From positions 1 to 64,000 of the forward strand of contig NW_027437465.1 of NCBI RefSeq assembly GCF_964204645.1: DNA of 64,000 nt, read 5' to 3'. Shown here in pieces: positions 1 through 12,900 of this stretch (position 1 is the stretch's first letter; each line of letters opens with the position of its first letter). The notes under the pieces were generated by a model. That model saw only the letters and a list, made by a program, of their open reading frames with translations, was not told the origin of the DNA and did not search any database. Position numbers and translations under genes: made by a program. This DNA comes from Tubulanus polymorphus (taxonomy: Eukaryota > Nemertea > Palaeonemertea > Tubulaniformes > Tubulanidae).

Positions 1-63
1 TGCGCAAAAAGCGCTCAAATCGACGGGAAAAGCACATTTCGACCCGAAAACGTCGTTCAGCGC

Positions 64-81
64 GAGAAAAGACGTTTTCTC
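64..81. repeat. Intra-unit inverted repeat GAGAAAA-nnnn-TTTTCTC (example)
   Basis: In this unit the 7-base arms GAGAAAA (64-70) and TTTTCTC (75-81) are perfect reverse complements around GACG. The same arms recur in nearly every unit. The four central bases vary widely across the array: GACG, GCAG, GACT, GACC, AAAT, AAAA, GTCG, TAAT, GTCT, GACA and others. One-base changes in the right arm (TCTTCTC, TTTGCTC, TATTCTC) and in the left arm (GAGATAA) also occur as spread subtypes. The arms could form a small hairpin in single-stranded DNA or RNA, or a dyad for a dimeric protein; neither is shown. Confidence 0.85.
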
Positions 82-3000
82 ATCAAATTCTACCGTATCG
101 GAAAAACGAAAATGTCGATGCGCAAAAGCGCTCAAATCGACGGGAAAAGCACATTTCGACCCGAAAACGTCGTTCAGCGCGAGAAAAGACGTTTTCTCAT
201 CAAATTCTCCCCGTATCGGAAAAACGAAAATGTCGATGCGCAAAAGCGCTTAAATCCACGGGAAAAGCACATTTCGACCCGAAAACGTCGTTCAGCGCGA
301 GAAAAGACGTTTTCTCATCAAATTCTCCCCGTATCGGAAAAACGAAAATGTCGATGCGCAAAAAGCGCTCAAATCGACGGGAAAAGCACATTTCGACCCG
401 AAAACGTCGTTCAGCGCGAGAAAAGACGTTTTCTCATCAAATTCTCCCCGTATCGGAAAAACGAAAATGTCGATGCGCAAAAAGCGCTCAAATCGACGGG
501 AAAAGCACATTTCGACCCGAAAACGTCGTTCAGCGCGAGAAAAGACGTTTTCTCATCAAATTCTACCCGTATCGGAAAAACGAAAATGTCGATGCACAAA
601 AGCGCTCAAATCGACGGGAAAAGCACATTTCGACCCGAAAACGTCGTTCAGCGCGAGAAAAGACGTTTTCTCATCAAATTCTACCCGTATCGGAAAAACG
701 AAAATGTCGATGCGCAAAAGCGCTCAAATCGACGGGAAAAGCACATTTCGACCCGAAAACGTCGTTCAGCGCGAGAAAAGACGTTTTCTCATCAAATTCT
801 CCCCGTGTCGGAAAAACGAAAATGTCGATGCGCAAAAGCGCTCAAATCGACGGGAAAAGCACATTTCGACCCGAAAACGTCGTTCAGCGCGAGAAAAGAC
901 GTTTTCTCATCAAATTCTCCCCGTATCGGAAAAACGAAAATGTCGATGCGCAAAAGCGCTCAAATCAACGGGAAAAGCACATTTCCACCCTAAAACGTCG
1001 TTCAGCGCGAGAAAAGACGTTTTCTCATCAAATTCTCCCCGTATCGGAAAAACGAAAATGTCGATGCGCAAAAGCGCTCAAATCGACGGGAAAAGCACAT
1101 TTCGACCCGAAAACGTCGTTCAGCGGGAGAAAAGACGTTTTCTCATCAAATTCTCCCCTTATCGGAAAAACGAAAATGTCGATGCGCAAAAGCGCTCAAA
1201 TCGACGGGAAAAGCACATTTCCGCCCGAAAACGTCGTTCAGCGCGAGAAAAGACGTTTTCTCATCAAATTCTCCCCGTATCGGAAAAACGAAAATGTCGA
1301 TGCGCAAAAGCGCTTAAATCCACGGGAAAAGCACATTTCGACCCGAAAACGTCGTTCAGCGCGAGAAAAGACGTTTTCTCATCAAATTCTCCCCGTATCG
1401 GAAAAACGAAAATGTCGATGAGCAAAAAGCGCTCAAATCGACGGGAAAAGCACATTTCGACCCGAAAACGTCGTTCAGCGCGAGAAAAGACGTTTTCTCA
1501 TCAAATTCTCCCCGTATCGGAAAAACGAAAATGTCGATGCGCAAAAGCGCTCAAATCAACGGGAAAAGCACATTTCCACCCTAAAACGTCGTTCAGCGCG
1601 AGAAAAGACGTTTTCTCATCAAATTCTCCCCGTATCGGAAAAACGAAAATGTCGATGCGCAAAAGCGCTCAAATCGACGGGAAAAGCACATTTCGACCCG
1701 AAAACGTCGTTCAGCGGGAGAAAAGACGTTTTCTCATCAAATTCTCCCCGTATCGGAAAAACGAAAATGTCGATGCGCAAAAAGCGCTCAAATCGACGGG
1801 AAAAGCACATTTCGACCCGAAAACGTCGTTCAGCGCGAGAAAAGACGTTTTCTCATCAAATTCTACCCGTATCGGAAAAAACGAAAATGTCGATGCGCAA
1901 AAGCGCTCAAATCGACGGGAAAAGCACATTTCGACCCGAAAACGTCGTTCAGCGCGAGAAAAGACGTTTTCTCATCAAATTCTCCCCGTATCGGAAAAAC
2001 GAAAATGTCGATGCGCAAAAGCGCTTAAATCCACGGGAAAAGCACATTTCGACCCGAAAACGTCGTTCAGCGCGAGAAAAGACGTTTTCTCATCAAATTC
2101 TCCCCGTATCGGAAAAACGAAAATGTCGATGCGCAAAAAGCGCTCAAATCGACGGGAAAAGCACATTTCGACCCGAAAACGTCGTTCAGCGCGAGAAAAG
2201 ACGTTTTCTCATCAAATTCTCCCCGTATCGGAAAAACGAAAATGTCGATGCGCAAAAGCGCTTAAATCCACGGGAAAAGCACATTTCGACCCGAAAACGT
2301 CGTTCAGCGCGAGAAAAGACGTTTTCTCATCAAATTCTCCCCGTATCGGAAAAACGAAAATGTCGATGCGCAAAAAGCGCTCAAATCGACGGGAAAAGCA
2401 CATTTCGACCCGAAAACGTCGTTCAGCGCGAGAAAAGACGTTTTCTCATCAAATTCTCCCCGTATCGGAAAAACGAAAATGTCGATGCGCAAAAGCGCTC
2501 AAATCGACGGGAAAAGCACATTTCCACCCGAAAACGTCGTTCAGCGCGAGAAAAGACGTTTTCTCATCAAATTCTCCCCGTATCGGAAAAACGAAAATGT
2601 CGATGCGCAAAAGCGCTCAAATCGACGGGAAAAGCACATTTCGACCCGAAAACGTCGTTCAGCGCGAGAAAAGACGTTTTCTCATCAAATTCTACCCGTA
2701 TCGGAAAAACGAAAATGTCGATGCGCAAAAGCGCTCAAATCGACGGGAAAAGCACATTTCGACCCGAAAACGTCGTTCAGCGCGAGAAAAGACGTTTTCT
2801 CATCAAATTCTCCCCGTGTCGGAAAAACGAAAATGTCGATGCGCAAAAGCGCTCAAATCGACGGGAAAAGCACATTTCGACCCGAAAACGTCGTTCAGCG
2901 CGAGAAAAGACGTTTTCTCATCAAATTCTCCCCGTATCGGAAAAACGAAAATGTCGATGCGCAAAAGCGCTTAAATCCACGGGAAAAGCACATTTCGACC

Positions 3001-4854
3001 CGAAAACGTCGTTCAGCGCGAGAAAAGACGTTTTCTCATCAAATTCTCCCCGTATCGGAAAAACGAAAATGTCGATGCGCAAAAAGCGCTCAAATCGACG
3101 GGAAAAGCACATTTCGACCCGAAAACGTCGTTCAGCGCGAGAAAAGACGTTTTCTCATCAAATTCTCCCCGTATCGGAAAAACGAAAATGTCGATGCGCA
3201 AAAGCGCTCAAATCAACGGGAAAAGCACATTTCCACCCTAAAACGTCGTTCAGCGCGAGAAAAGACGTTTTCTCATCAAATTCTCCCCGTATCGGAAAAA
3301 CGAAAATGTCGATGCGCAAAAGCGCTCAAATCGACGGGAAAAGCACATTTCGACCCGAAAACGTCGTTCAGCGGGAGAAAAGACGTTTTCTCATCAAATT
3401 CTCCCCGTATCGGAAAAACGAAAATGTCGATGCGCAAAAAGCGCTCAAATCGACGGGAAAAGCACATTTCGACCCGAAAACGTCGTTCAGCGCGAGAAAA
3501 GACGTTTTCTCATCAAATTCTCCCCGTATCGGAAAAACGAAAATGTCGATGCGCAAAAGCGCTCAAATCGACGGGAAAAGCACATTTCGACCCGAAAACG
3601 TCGTTCAGCGCGAGAAAAGACGTTTTCTCATCAAATTCTCCCCGTATCGGAAAAACGAAAATGTCGATGCGCAAAAGCGCTTAAATCCACGGGAAAAGCA
3701 CATTTCGACCCGAAAACGTCGTTCAGCGCGAGAAAAGACGTTTTCTCATCAAATTCTCCCCGTATCGGAAAAACGAAAATGTCGATGCGCAAAAAGCGCT
3801 CAAATCGACGGGAAAAGCACATTTCGACCCGAAAACGTCGTTCAGCGCGAGAAAAGACGTTTTCTCATCAAATTCTCCCCGTATCGGAAAAACGAAAATG
3901 TCGATGCGCAAAAAGCGCTCAAATCGACGGGAAAAGCACATTTCGACCCGAAAACGTCGTTCAGCGCGAGAAAAGACGTTTTCTCATCAAATTCTACCCG
4001 TATCGGAAAAACGAAAATGTCGATGCACAAAAGCGCTCAAATCGACGGGAAAAGCACATTTCGACCCGAAAACGTCGTTCAGCGCGAGAAAAGACGTTTT
4101 CTCATCAAATTCTCCCCGTATCGGAAAAACGAAAATGTCGATGCGCAAAAGCGCTTAAATCCACGGGAAAAGCACATTTCGACCCGAAAACGTCGTTCAG
4201 CGCGAGAAAAGACGTTTTCTCATCAAATTCTCCCCGTATCGGAAAAACGAAAATGTCGATGCGCAAAAAGCGCTCAAATCGACGGGAAAAGCACATTTCG
4301 ACCCGAAAACGTCGTTCAGCGCGAGAAAAGACGTTTTCTCATCAAATTCTCCCCGTATCGGAAAAACGAAAATGTCGATGCGCAAAAGCGCTCAAATCGA
4401 CGGGAAAAGCACATTTCCACCCGAAAACGTCGTTCAGCGCGAGAAAAGACGTTTTCTCATCAAATTCTCCCCGTATCGGAAAAACGAAAATGTCGATGCG
4501 CAAAAAGCGCTCAAATCGACGGGAAAAGCACATTTCGACCCGAAAACGTCGTTCAGCGCGAGAAAAGACGTTTTCTCATCAAATTCTACCCGTATCGGAA
4601 AAACGAAAATGTCGATGCGCAAAAGCGCTCAAATCGACGGGAAAAGCACATTTCGACCCGAAAACGTCGTTCAGCGCGAGAAAAGACGTTTTCTCATCAA
4701 ATTCTCCCCGTATCGGAAAAACGAAAATGTCGATGCGCAAAAAGCGCTCAAATCGACGGGAAAAGCACATTTCGTCCCGAAAACGTCGTTCAGCGCGAGA
4801 AAAGCAGGTTTCTCATCAAATTCTCCCCGTATCGGAAAAAACTAAAATGTCGAT

Positions 4855-4866
4855 GCGCGAAAGCGC
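4855..4866. repeat. Junction hairpin GCGC-GAAA-GCGC (example)
   Basis: GCGC is its own reverse complement, so GCGC-loop-GCGC at the unit junction is a 4-bp stem. Here the loop is GAAA, which as RNA would be a GNRA-type tetraloop. Other loops in the array are AAAA, AAAAA, CAGAAAA, CAAAAAA, CAAAAA, CAAAGAA and CAAGAAAA. The stem is kept in nearly all units; exceptions include GCAC at about 595, 4,972, 15,297 and 18,031, AGTGC at about 28,269 and GCGATC at about 44,466. Confidence 0.75.
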
Positions 4867-5069
4867 TCAAATCGACGGGAAAAGCACATTTCCACCCGAA
4901 AACGTCGTTCAGCGCGAGAAAAGCAGTTTTCTCATCAAATTCTCCCCGTATCGGAAAAACGAAAATGTCGATGCACGAAAGCGCTCAAATCGACGGGAAA
5001 AGCACATTTCGACCCGAAAACGTCGTTCAGCGCGAGAAAAGACGTTTTCTCATCAAATTCTCCCTTATC

Positions 5070-8000
5070 GGAAAAACGAAAATGTCGATGCGCAAAAGCG
5101 CTCAAATCGACGGGAAAAGCACATTTCGACCCGAAAACGTCGTTCAGCGCGAGAAAAGACGTTTTCTCATCAAATTCTCCCCGTATCGGAAAAACGAAAA
5201 TGTCGATGCGCAAAAAGCGCTCAAATCGACGGGAAAAGCACATTTCGACCCGAAAACGTCGTTCAGCGCGAGAAAAGACGTTTTCTCATCAAATTCTCCC
5301 CGTATCGGAAAAACGAAAATGTCGATGCGCAAAAGCGCTCAAATCGACGGGAAAAGCACATTTCGACCCGAAAACGTCGTTCAGCGCGAGAAAAGACGTT
5401 TTCTCATCAAATTCTCCCCGTATCGGAAAAACGAAAATGTCGATGCGCAAAAAGCGCTCAAATCGACGGGAAAAGCACATTTCGACCCGAAAACGTCGTT
5501 CAGCGCGAGAAAAGACGTTTTCTCATCAAATTCTACCCGTATCGGAAAAACGAAAATGTCGATGCGCAAAAGCGCTCAAATCGACGGGAAAAGCACATTT
5601 CGACCCGAAAACGTCGTTCAGCGCGAGAAAAGACGTTTTCTCATCAAATTCTCCCCGTATCGGAAAAACGAAAATGTCGATGCGCAAAAGCGCTCAAATC
5701 GACGGGAAAAGCACATTTCGACCCGAAAACGTCGTTCAGCGCGAGAAAAGACGTTTTCTCATCAAATTCTCCCCGTATCGGAAAAACGAAAATGTCGATG
5801 CGCAAAAGCGCTCAAATCGACGGGAAAAGCACATTTCGACCCGAAAACGTCGTTCAGCGCGAGAAAAGACGTTTTCTCATCAAATTCTCCCCGTATCGGA
5901 AAAACGAAAATGTCGATGCGCAAAAGCGCTCAAATCGACGGAAAAAGCACATTTCCACCCGAAAACGTCGTTCAGCGCGAGAAAAGACGTTTTCTCATCA
6001 AATTCTCCCCTTATCGGAAAAACGAAAATGTCGATGCGCAAAGCGCTCAAATCGACGGGAAAAGCACATTTCCACCCGAAAACGTCGTTCAGCGCGAGAA
6101 AAGACGTTTTCTCATCAAATTCTCCCCGTATCGGAAAAACGAAAATGTCGATGCGCAAAAGCGCTCAAATCGACGGGAAAAGCACATTTCGACCCGAAAA
6201 CGTCGTTCAGCGCGAGAAAAGACGTTTTCTCATCAAATTCTCCCCTTATCGGAAAAACGAAAATGTCGATGCGCAAAAGCGCTCAAATCGACGGGAAAAG
6301 CACATTTCCGCCCGAAAACGTCGTTCAGCGCGAGAAAAGACGTTTTCTCATCAAATTCTCCCCGTATCGGAAAAACGAAAATGTCGATGCGCAAAAGCGC
6401 TTAAATCCACGGGAAAAGCACATTTCGACCCGAAAACGTCGTTCAGCGCGAGAAAAGACGTTTTCTCATCAAATTCTCCCCGTATCGGAAAAACGAAAAT
6501 GTCGATGCGCAAAAAGCGCTCAAATCGACGGGAAAAGCACATTTCGACCCGAAAACGTCGTTCAGCGCGAGAAAAGACGTTTTCTCATCAAATTCTCCCC
6601 GTATCGGAAAAAACGAAAATGTCGATGCGCAAAAGCGCTCAAATCGACGGGAAAAGCACATTTCGACCCGAAAACGTCGTTCAGCGGGAGAAAAGACGTT
6701 TTCTCATCAAATTCTCCCCGTATCGGAAAAACGAAAATGTCGATGCGCAAAAAGCGCTCAAATCGACGGGAAAAGCACATTTCGACCCGAAAACGTCGTT
6801 CAGCGCGAGAAAAGACGTTTTCTCATCAAATTCTACCCGTATCGGAAAAACGAAAATGTCGATGCGCAAAAGCGCTCAAATCGACGGGAAAAGCACATTT
6901 CGACCCGAAAACGTCGTTCAGCGCGAGAAAAGACGTTTTCTCATCAAATTCTCCCCGTATCGGAAAAACGAAAATGTCGATGCGCAAAAGCGCTTAAATC
7001 CACGGGAAAAGCACATTTCGACCCGAAAACGTCGTTCAGCGCGAGAAAAGACGTTTTCTCATCAAATTCTCCCCGTATCGGAAAAACGAAAATGTCGATG
7101 CGCAAAAAGCGCTCAAATCGACGGGAAAAGCACATTTCGACCCGAAAACGTCGTTCAGCGCGAGAAAAGACGTTTCTCATCAAATTCTCCCCGTATCGGA
7201 AAAACGAAAATGTCGATGCGCAAAAAGCGCTCAAATCGACGGGAAAAGCACATTTCGACCCGAAAACGTCGTTCAGCGCGAGAAAAGACGTTTTCTCATC
7301 AAATTCTACCCGTATCGGAAAAACGAAAATGTCGATGCACAAAAGCGCTCAAATCGACGGGAAAAGCACATTTCGACCCGAAAACGTCGTTCAGCGCGAG
7401 AAAAGACGTGAAAAGACGTTTTCTCATCAAATTCTCCCGTATCGGAAAAACGAAAATGTCGATGCGCAAAAGCGCTCAAATCGACGGGAAAAGCACATTT
7501 CCACCCGAAAACGTCGTTCAGCGCGAGAAAAGACGTTTTCTCATCAAATTCTCCCCGTATCGGAAAACGAAAATGTCGATGCGCAAAAAGCGCTCAAATC
7601 GACGGGAAAGCACATTTCGACCCGAAAACGTCGTTCAGCGCGAGAAAAGACGTTTTCTCATCAAATTCTACCCGTATCGGAAAAACGAAAATGTCGATGC
7701 GCAAAAGCGCTCAAATCGACGGGAAAAGCACATTTCGACCCGAAAACGTCGTTCAGCGCGAGAAAAGACGTTTTCTCATCAAATTCTCCCGTATCGGAAA
7801 AACGAAAATGTCGATGCGCAAAAGCGCTCAAATCGACGGGAAAAGCACATTTCGACCCGAAAACGTCGTTCAGCGCGAGAAAAGACGTTTCTCATCAAAT
7901 TCTCCCGTATCGGAAAAATGAAAATGTCGATGCGCAAAAGCGCTCAAATCGACGGGAAAAGCACATTTCGTCCCGAAAACGTCGTTCAGCGCGAGAAAAG

Positions 8001-9915
8001 CAGGTTTCTCATCAATTTCTCCCGTATCGGAAAAAACTAAAATGTCGATGCGCGAAAGCGCTCAAATCGACGGGAAAAGCACATTTCCACCCGAAAACGT
8101 CGTTCAGCGCGAGAAAAGCAGTTTTCTCATCAAATTCTCCCCGTATCGGAAAAACGAAAATGTCGATGCGCGAAAGCGCTCAAATCGACGGGAAAAGCAC
8201 ATTTCGACCCGAAAACGTCGTTCAGCGCGAGAAAAGACTTTTTCTCATCAAATTCTCCCCGTATCGGAAAAACGAAAATGTCGATGCACGAAAGCGCTCA
8301 AATCGACGGGAAAAGCACATTTCGACCCGAAAACGTCGTTCAGCGCGAGAAAAGACGTTTTCTCATCAAATTCTCCCCGTATCGGAAAAACGAAAATGTC
8401 GATGCGCAAAAGCGCTCAAATCGACGGGAAAAGCACATTTCGACCCGAAAACGTCGTTCAGCGCGAGAAAAGACGTTTTCTCATCAAATTCTCCCCTTAT
8501 CGGAAAAACGAAAATGTCGATGCGCAAAAGCGCTCAAATCGACGGGAAAAGCACATTTCGACCCGAAAACGTCGTTCAGCGCGAGAAAAGACGTTTTCTC
8601 ATCAAATTCTCCCCGTATCGGAAAAACGAAAATGTCGATGCGCAAAAAGCGCTCAAATCGACGGGAAAAGCACATTTCGACCCGAAAACGTCGTTCAGCG
8701 CGAGAAAAGACGTTTTCTCATCAAATTCTCCCCGTATCGGAAAAACGAAAATGTCGATGCGCAAAAGCGCTCAAATCGACGGGAAAAGCACATTTCGACC
8801 CGAAAACGTCGTTCAGCGCGAGAAAAGACGTTTTCTCATCAAATTCTCCCCGTATCGGAAAAACGAAAATGTCGATGCGCAAAAAGCGCTCAAATCGACG
8901 GGAAAAGCACATTTCGACCCGAAAACGTCGTTCAGCGCGAGAAAAGACGTTTTCTCATCAAATTCTACCCGTATCGGAAAAACGAAAATGTCGATGCGCA
9001 AAAGCGCTCAAATCGACGGGAAAAGCACATTTCGACCCGAAAACGTCGTTCAGCGCGAGAAAAGACGTTTTCTCATCAAATTCTCCCCGTATCGGAAAAA
9101 CGAAAATGTCGATGCGCAAAAGCGCTCAAATCGACGGGAAAAGCACATTTCGACCCGAAAACGTCGTTCAGCGCGAGAAAAGACGTTTTCTCATCAAATT
9201 CTCCCCGTATCGGAAAAACGAAAATGTCGATGCGCAAAAGCGCTCAAATCGACGGGAAAAGCACATTTCGACCCGAAAACGTCGTTCAGCGCGAGAAAAG
9301 ACGTTTTCTCATCAAATTCTCCCCGTATCGGAAAAACGAAAATTTCGATGCGCAAAAGCGCTCAAATCGACGGAAAAAGCACATTTCCACCCGAAAACGT
9401 CGTTCAGCGCGAGAAAAGACGTTTTCTCATCAAATTCTCCCCGTATCGGAAAAACGAAAATGTCGATGCGCAAAAGCGCTCAAATCGACGGGAAAAGCAC
9501 ATTTCGACCCGAAAACGTCGTTCAGCGCGAGAAAAGACGTTTTCTCATCAAATTCTCCCCTTATCGGAAAAACGAAAATGTCGATGCGCAAAAGCGCTCA
9601 AATCGACGGGAAAAGCACATTTCCGCCCGAAAACGTCGTTCAGCGCGAGAAAAGACGTTTTCTCATCAAATTCTCCCCGTATCGGAAAAACGAAAATGTC
9701 GATGCGCAAAAGCGCTTAAATCCACGGGAAAAGCACATTTCGACCCGAAAACGTCGTTCAGCGCGAGAAAAGACGTTTTCTCATCAAATTCTCCCCGTAT
9801 CGGAAAAACGAAAATGTCGATGCGCAAAAAGCGCTCAAATCGACGGGAAAAGCACATTTCGACCCGAAAACGTCGTTCAGCGCGAGAAAAGACGTTTTCT
9901 CATCAAATTCTCCCC
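5070..9915. repeat. Duplicated ~1.5-kb satellite segment (5.07-6.60 kb and 8.50-9.92 kb)
   Basis: Variant units occur in the same order in both stretches. The offset is 3,432 bp from about 5,070 to 5,990 (for example the marked GACGGAAAAAGCAC at 5,938 and 9,370) and 3,315 bp afterwards. The step of 117 bp is one unit (near 6,030, with a three-A junction) present in the first copy and missing in the second. Only the two copies are repeated; the interval between them is other satellite sequence. Confidence 0.7.
7170..8040. other. Cluster of single-base indels in satellite units
   Basis: Units in this stretch have many length changes, mostly in homopolymers: GACGTTTCTC with one T missing (7,170 and 7,885), CTCCCGTATC with one C missing (7,435, 7,788, 7,903, 8,015), GGAAAACG (7,563), GACGGGAAAGC (7,600), and a 10-base duplication at about 7,408-7,428 (AAGACGTGAAAAGACG). 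Units on either side are nearly free of such changes. The concentration suggests poor consensus quality here, or a short block of decayed units. Confidence 0.7.
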
Positions 9916-12900
9916 GTATCGGAAAAACGAAAATGTCGATGCGCAAAAGCGCTCAAATCGACGGGAAAAGCACATTTCCGCCCGAAAACGTCGTTCAGCG
10001 CGAGAAAAGACGTTTTCTCATCAAATTCTCCCCGTATCGGAAAAACGAAAATGTCGATGCGCAAAAGCGCTTAAATCGACGGGAAAAGCACATTTCGACC
10101 CGAAAACGTCGTTCAGCGCGAGAAAAGACGTTTTCTCATCAAATTCTCCCCGTATCGGAAAAACGAAAATGTCGATGCGCAAAAGCGCTCAAATCGACGG
10201 GAAAAGCACATTTCGACCCGAAAACGTCGTTCAGCGCGAGAAAAGACGTTTTCTCATCAAATTCTCCCCGTATCGGAAAAACGAAAATGTCGATGCGCAA
10301 AAAGCGCTCAAATCGACGGGAAAAGCACATTTCGACCCGAAAACGTCGTTCAGCGCGAGAAAAGACGTTTTCTCATCAAATTCTACCCGTATCGGAAAAA
10401 CGAAAATGTCGATGCGCAAAAGCGCTCAAATCGACGGGAAAAGCACATTTCCACCCGAAAACGTCGTTCAGCGCGAGAAAAGCAGTTTTCTCATCAAATT
10501 CTCCCCGTATCGGAAAAACGAAAATGTCGATGCGCGAAAGCGCTCAAATCGACGGGAAAAGCACATTTCGACCCGAAAACGTCGTTCAGCGCGAGAAAAG
10601 ACTTTTTCTCATCAAATTCTCCCCGTATCGGAAAAACGAAAATGTCGATGCACGAAAGCGCTCAAATCGACGGGAAAAGCACATTTCGACCCGAAAACGT
10701 CGTTCAGCGCGAGAAAAGACGTTTTCTCATCAAATTCTCCCCGTATCGGAAAAACGAAAATGTCGATGCGCAAAAGCGCTCAAATCGACGGGAAAAGCAC
10801 ATTTCGACCCGAAAACGTCGTTCAGCGCGAGAAAAGACGTTTTCTCATCAAATTCTCCCCTTATCGGAAAAACGAAAATGTCGATGCGCAAAAGCGCTCA
10901 AATCGACGGGAAAAGCACATTTCGACCCGAAAACGTCGTTCAGCGCGAGAAAAGACCTTTTCTCATCAAATTCTACCCGTATCGGAAAAACGAAAATGTC
11001 GATGCGCGAAAGCGCTCAAATCGACGGGAAAAGCACTTTTCGACCCGAAAACGTCGTTCAGCGCGAGAAAAGCAGTTTTCTCATCAAATTCTCCCCGTAT
11101 CGGAAAAACGAAAATGTCGATGCGCGAAAGCGCTCAAATCGACGGGAAAAGCACATTTCGACCCGAAAACGTCGTTCAGCGCGAGAAAAGACTTTTTCTC
11201 ATCAAATTCTCCCCGTATCGGAAAAACGAAAATGTCGATGCGCGAAAGCGCTCAAATCGACGGGAAAAGCACATTTCGACCCGAAAACGTCGTTCAGCGC
11301 GAGAAAAGCAGTCTTCTCATCAAATTCTCCCAGTATCGGAAAAATGAAAATGTCGATGCGCCAGAAAAGCGCTCAAATCGACGGGAAAAGCACATTTCGA
11401 CCCGTAAAACGTCGTTCAGCGCGAGAAAAAAAATTTTCTCATCAAATTCTCCCCGTATCGGAAAAACGAAAATGTCGATGCGCGAAAGCGCTCAAATCGA
11501 CGGGAAAGGCACATTTCGACCCGAAAACGTCGTTCAGCGCGAGATAAGCAGTTTTCTCATCAAATTCTCCCCGTATCGGAAAAATGAAAATGTCGATGCG
11601 CCAAAAAGCGCCCAAATCGACGGGAAAAGCACATTTCGACCCGAAAACGTCGTTCAGCGCGAGAAAAGACGTTTTCTTATCAAATTCTCCCAGTATCGGA
11701 AAAATGAAAATGTCTTTGCGCCAGAAAAGCGCTCAAATCGACGGGAAAAGCACATTTCGACCCGAAAACGTCGTTCAGCGCGAGAAAAGACGTTTGCTCA
11801 TCAAATTCTCCCCGTATCGGAAAAACGAAAATGTCGATGCGCGAAAGCGCTCAAATCGACGGGAAAAGCACATTTCGACCCGAAAACGTCGTTCAGCGCG
11901 AGAAAAGACTTTTTCTCATCAAATTCTACCCGTATCGGAAAAACGAAAATGTCGATGCGCGAAAGCGCTCAAATCGACGGGAAAAGCACATTTCGACCCG
12001 AAAACGTCGTTCAGCGCGAGAAAAGCAGTCTTCTCATCAAATTCTCCCAGTATCGGAAAAATGAAAATGTCGATGCGCCAGAAAAGCGCTCAAATCGACA
12101 GCAAAAGCACATTTCGACCCGTAAAACGTCGTTCAGCGCGAGAAAAGACGTTTTCTCATCAAATTCTCACTTTATCGGAAAAATGAAAATGTCGATGCGC
12201 GAAAGCGCTCAAATCGACGGGAAAAGCACATTTCGCCCCGAAAACGTCGTTCAGCGCGAGAAAAGACCTTTTCTCATCAAATTCTCCCCGTATCGGAAAA
12301 ACGAAAATGTCGATGCGCGAAAGCGCTCAAATCGACGGGAAAAGCACTTTTCGACCCGAAAACGTCGTTCAGCGCGAGAAAAGCAGTTTTCTCATCAAAT
12401 TCTCCCCGTATCGGAAAAACGAAAATGTCGATGCGCGAAAGCGCTCAAATCGACGGGAAAAGTATATTTCGACCCGAAAACGTCGTTCAGCGCGAGAAAA
12501 GTCGTTTGCTCATCAAATTCTCCCCGTATCGGAAAAACGAAAATGTCGATGCGCGAAAGCGCTCAAATCGACGGGAAAAGCACATTTCGACCCGAAAACG
12601 TCGTTCAGCGCGAGAAAAGACTTTTTCTCATCAAATTCTCCCCGTATCGGAAAAACGAAAATGTCGATGCGCGAAAGCGCTCAAATCGACGGGAAAAGCA
12701 CATTTCGACCCGAAAACGTCGTTCAGCGCGAGAAAAGCAGTCTTCTCATCAAATTCTCCCAGTATCGGAAAAATGAAAATGTCGATGCGCCAGAAAAGCG
12801 CTCAAATCGACGGGAAAAGCACATTTCGCCCCGAAAACGTCGTTCAGCGCGAGAAAAGACGTTTTCTCATCAAATTCTCCCAGTATCGGAAAAATGAAAA

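Larger units (their letters stand above)
1..10480. repeat. Satellite zone A (AAAA-junction units)
   Basis: Most units here have the junction GCGC-AAAA(A)-GCGC, the loop tetranucleotide GACG and the segment CCCCGTATCGG. Recurrent marked variants are units starting GCGCTTAAATCCACGG (about 246, 2,024, 2,267, 4,151, 6,400, 6,980, 9,710) and units with CAAATCAACGG followed by CCACCCTAAAACG (about 961, 1,553, 3,211), the latter always followed by a unit with GCGGGAG in place of GCGCGAG. The first GCGC-GAAA-GCGC junction appears at 4,855-4,866 in a short patch (about 4,790-5,050), again near 8,040-8,300, and becomes the rule after about 10,480. The zone boundary is therefore gradual. Confidence 0.8.
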
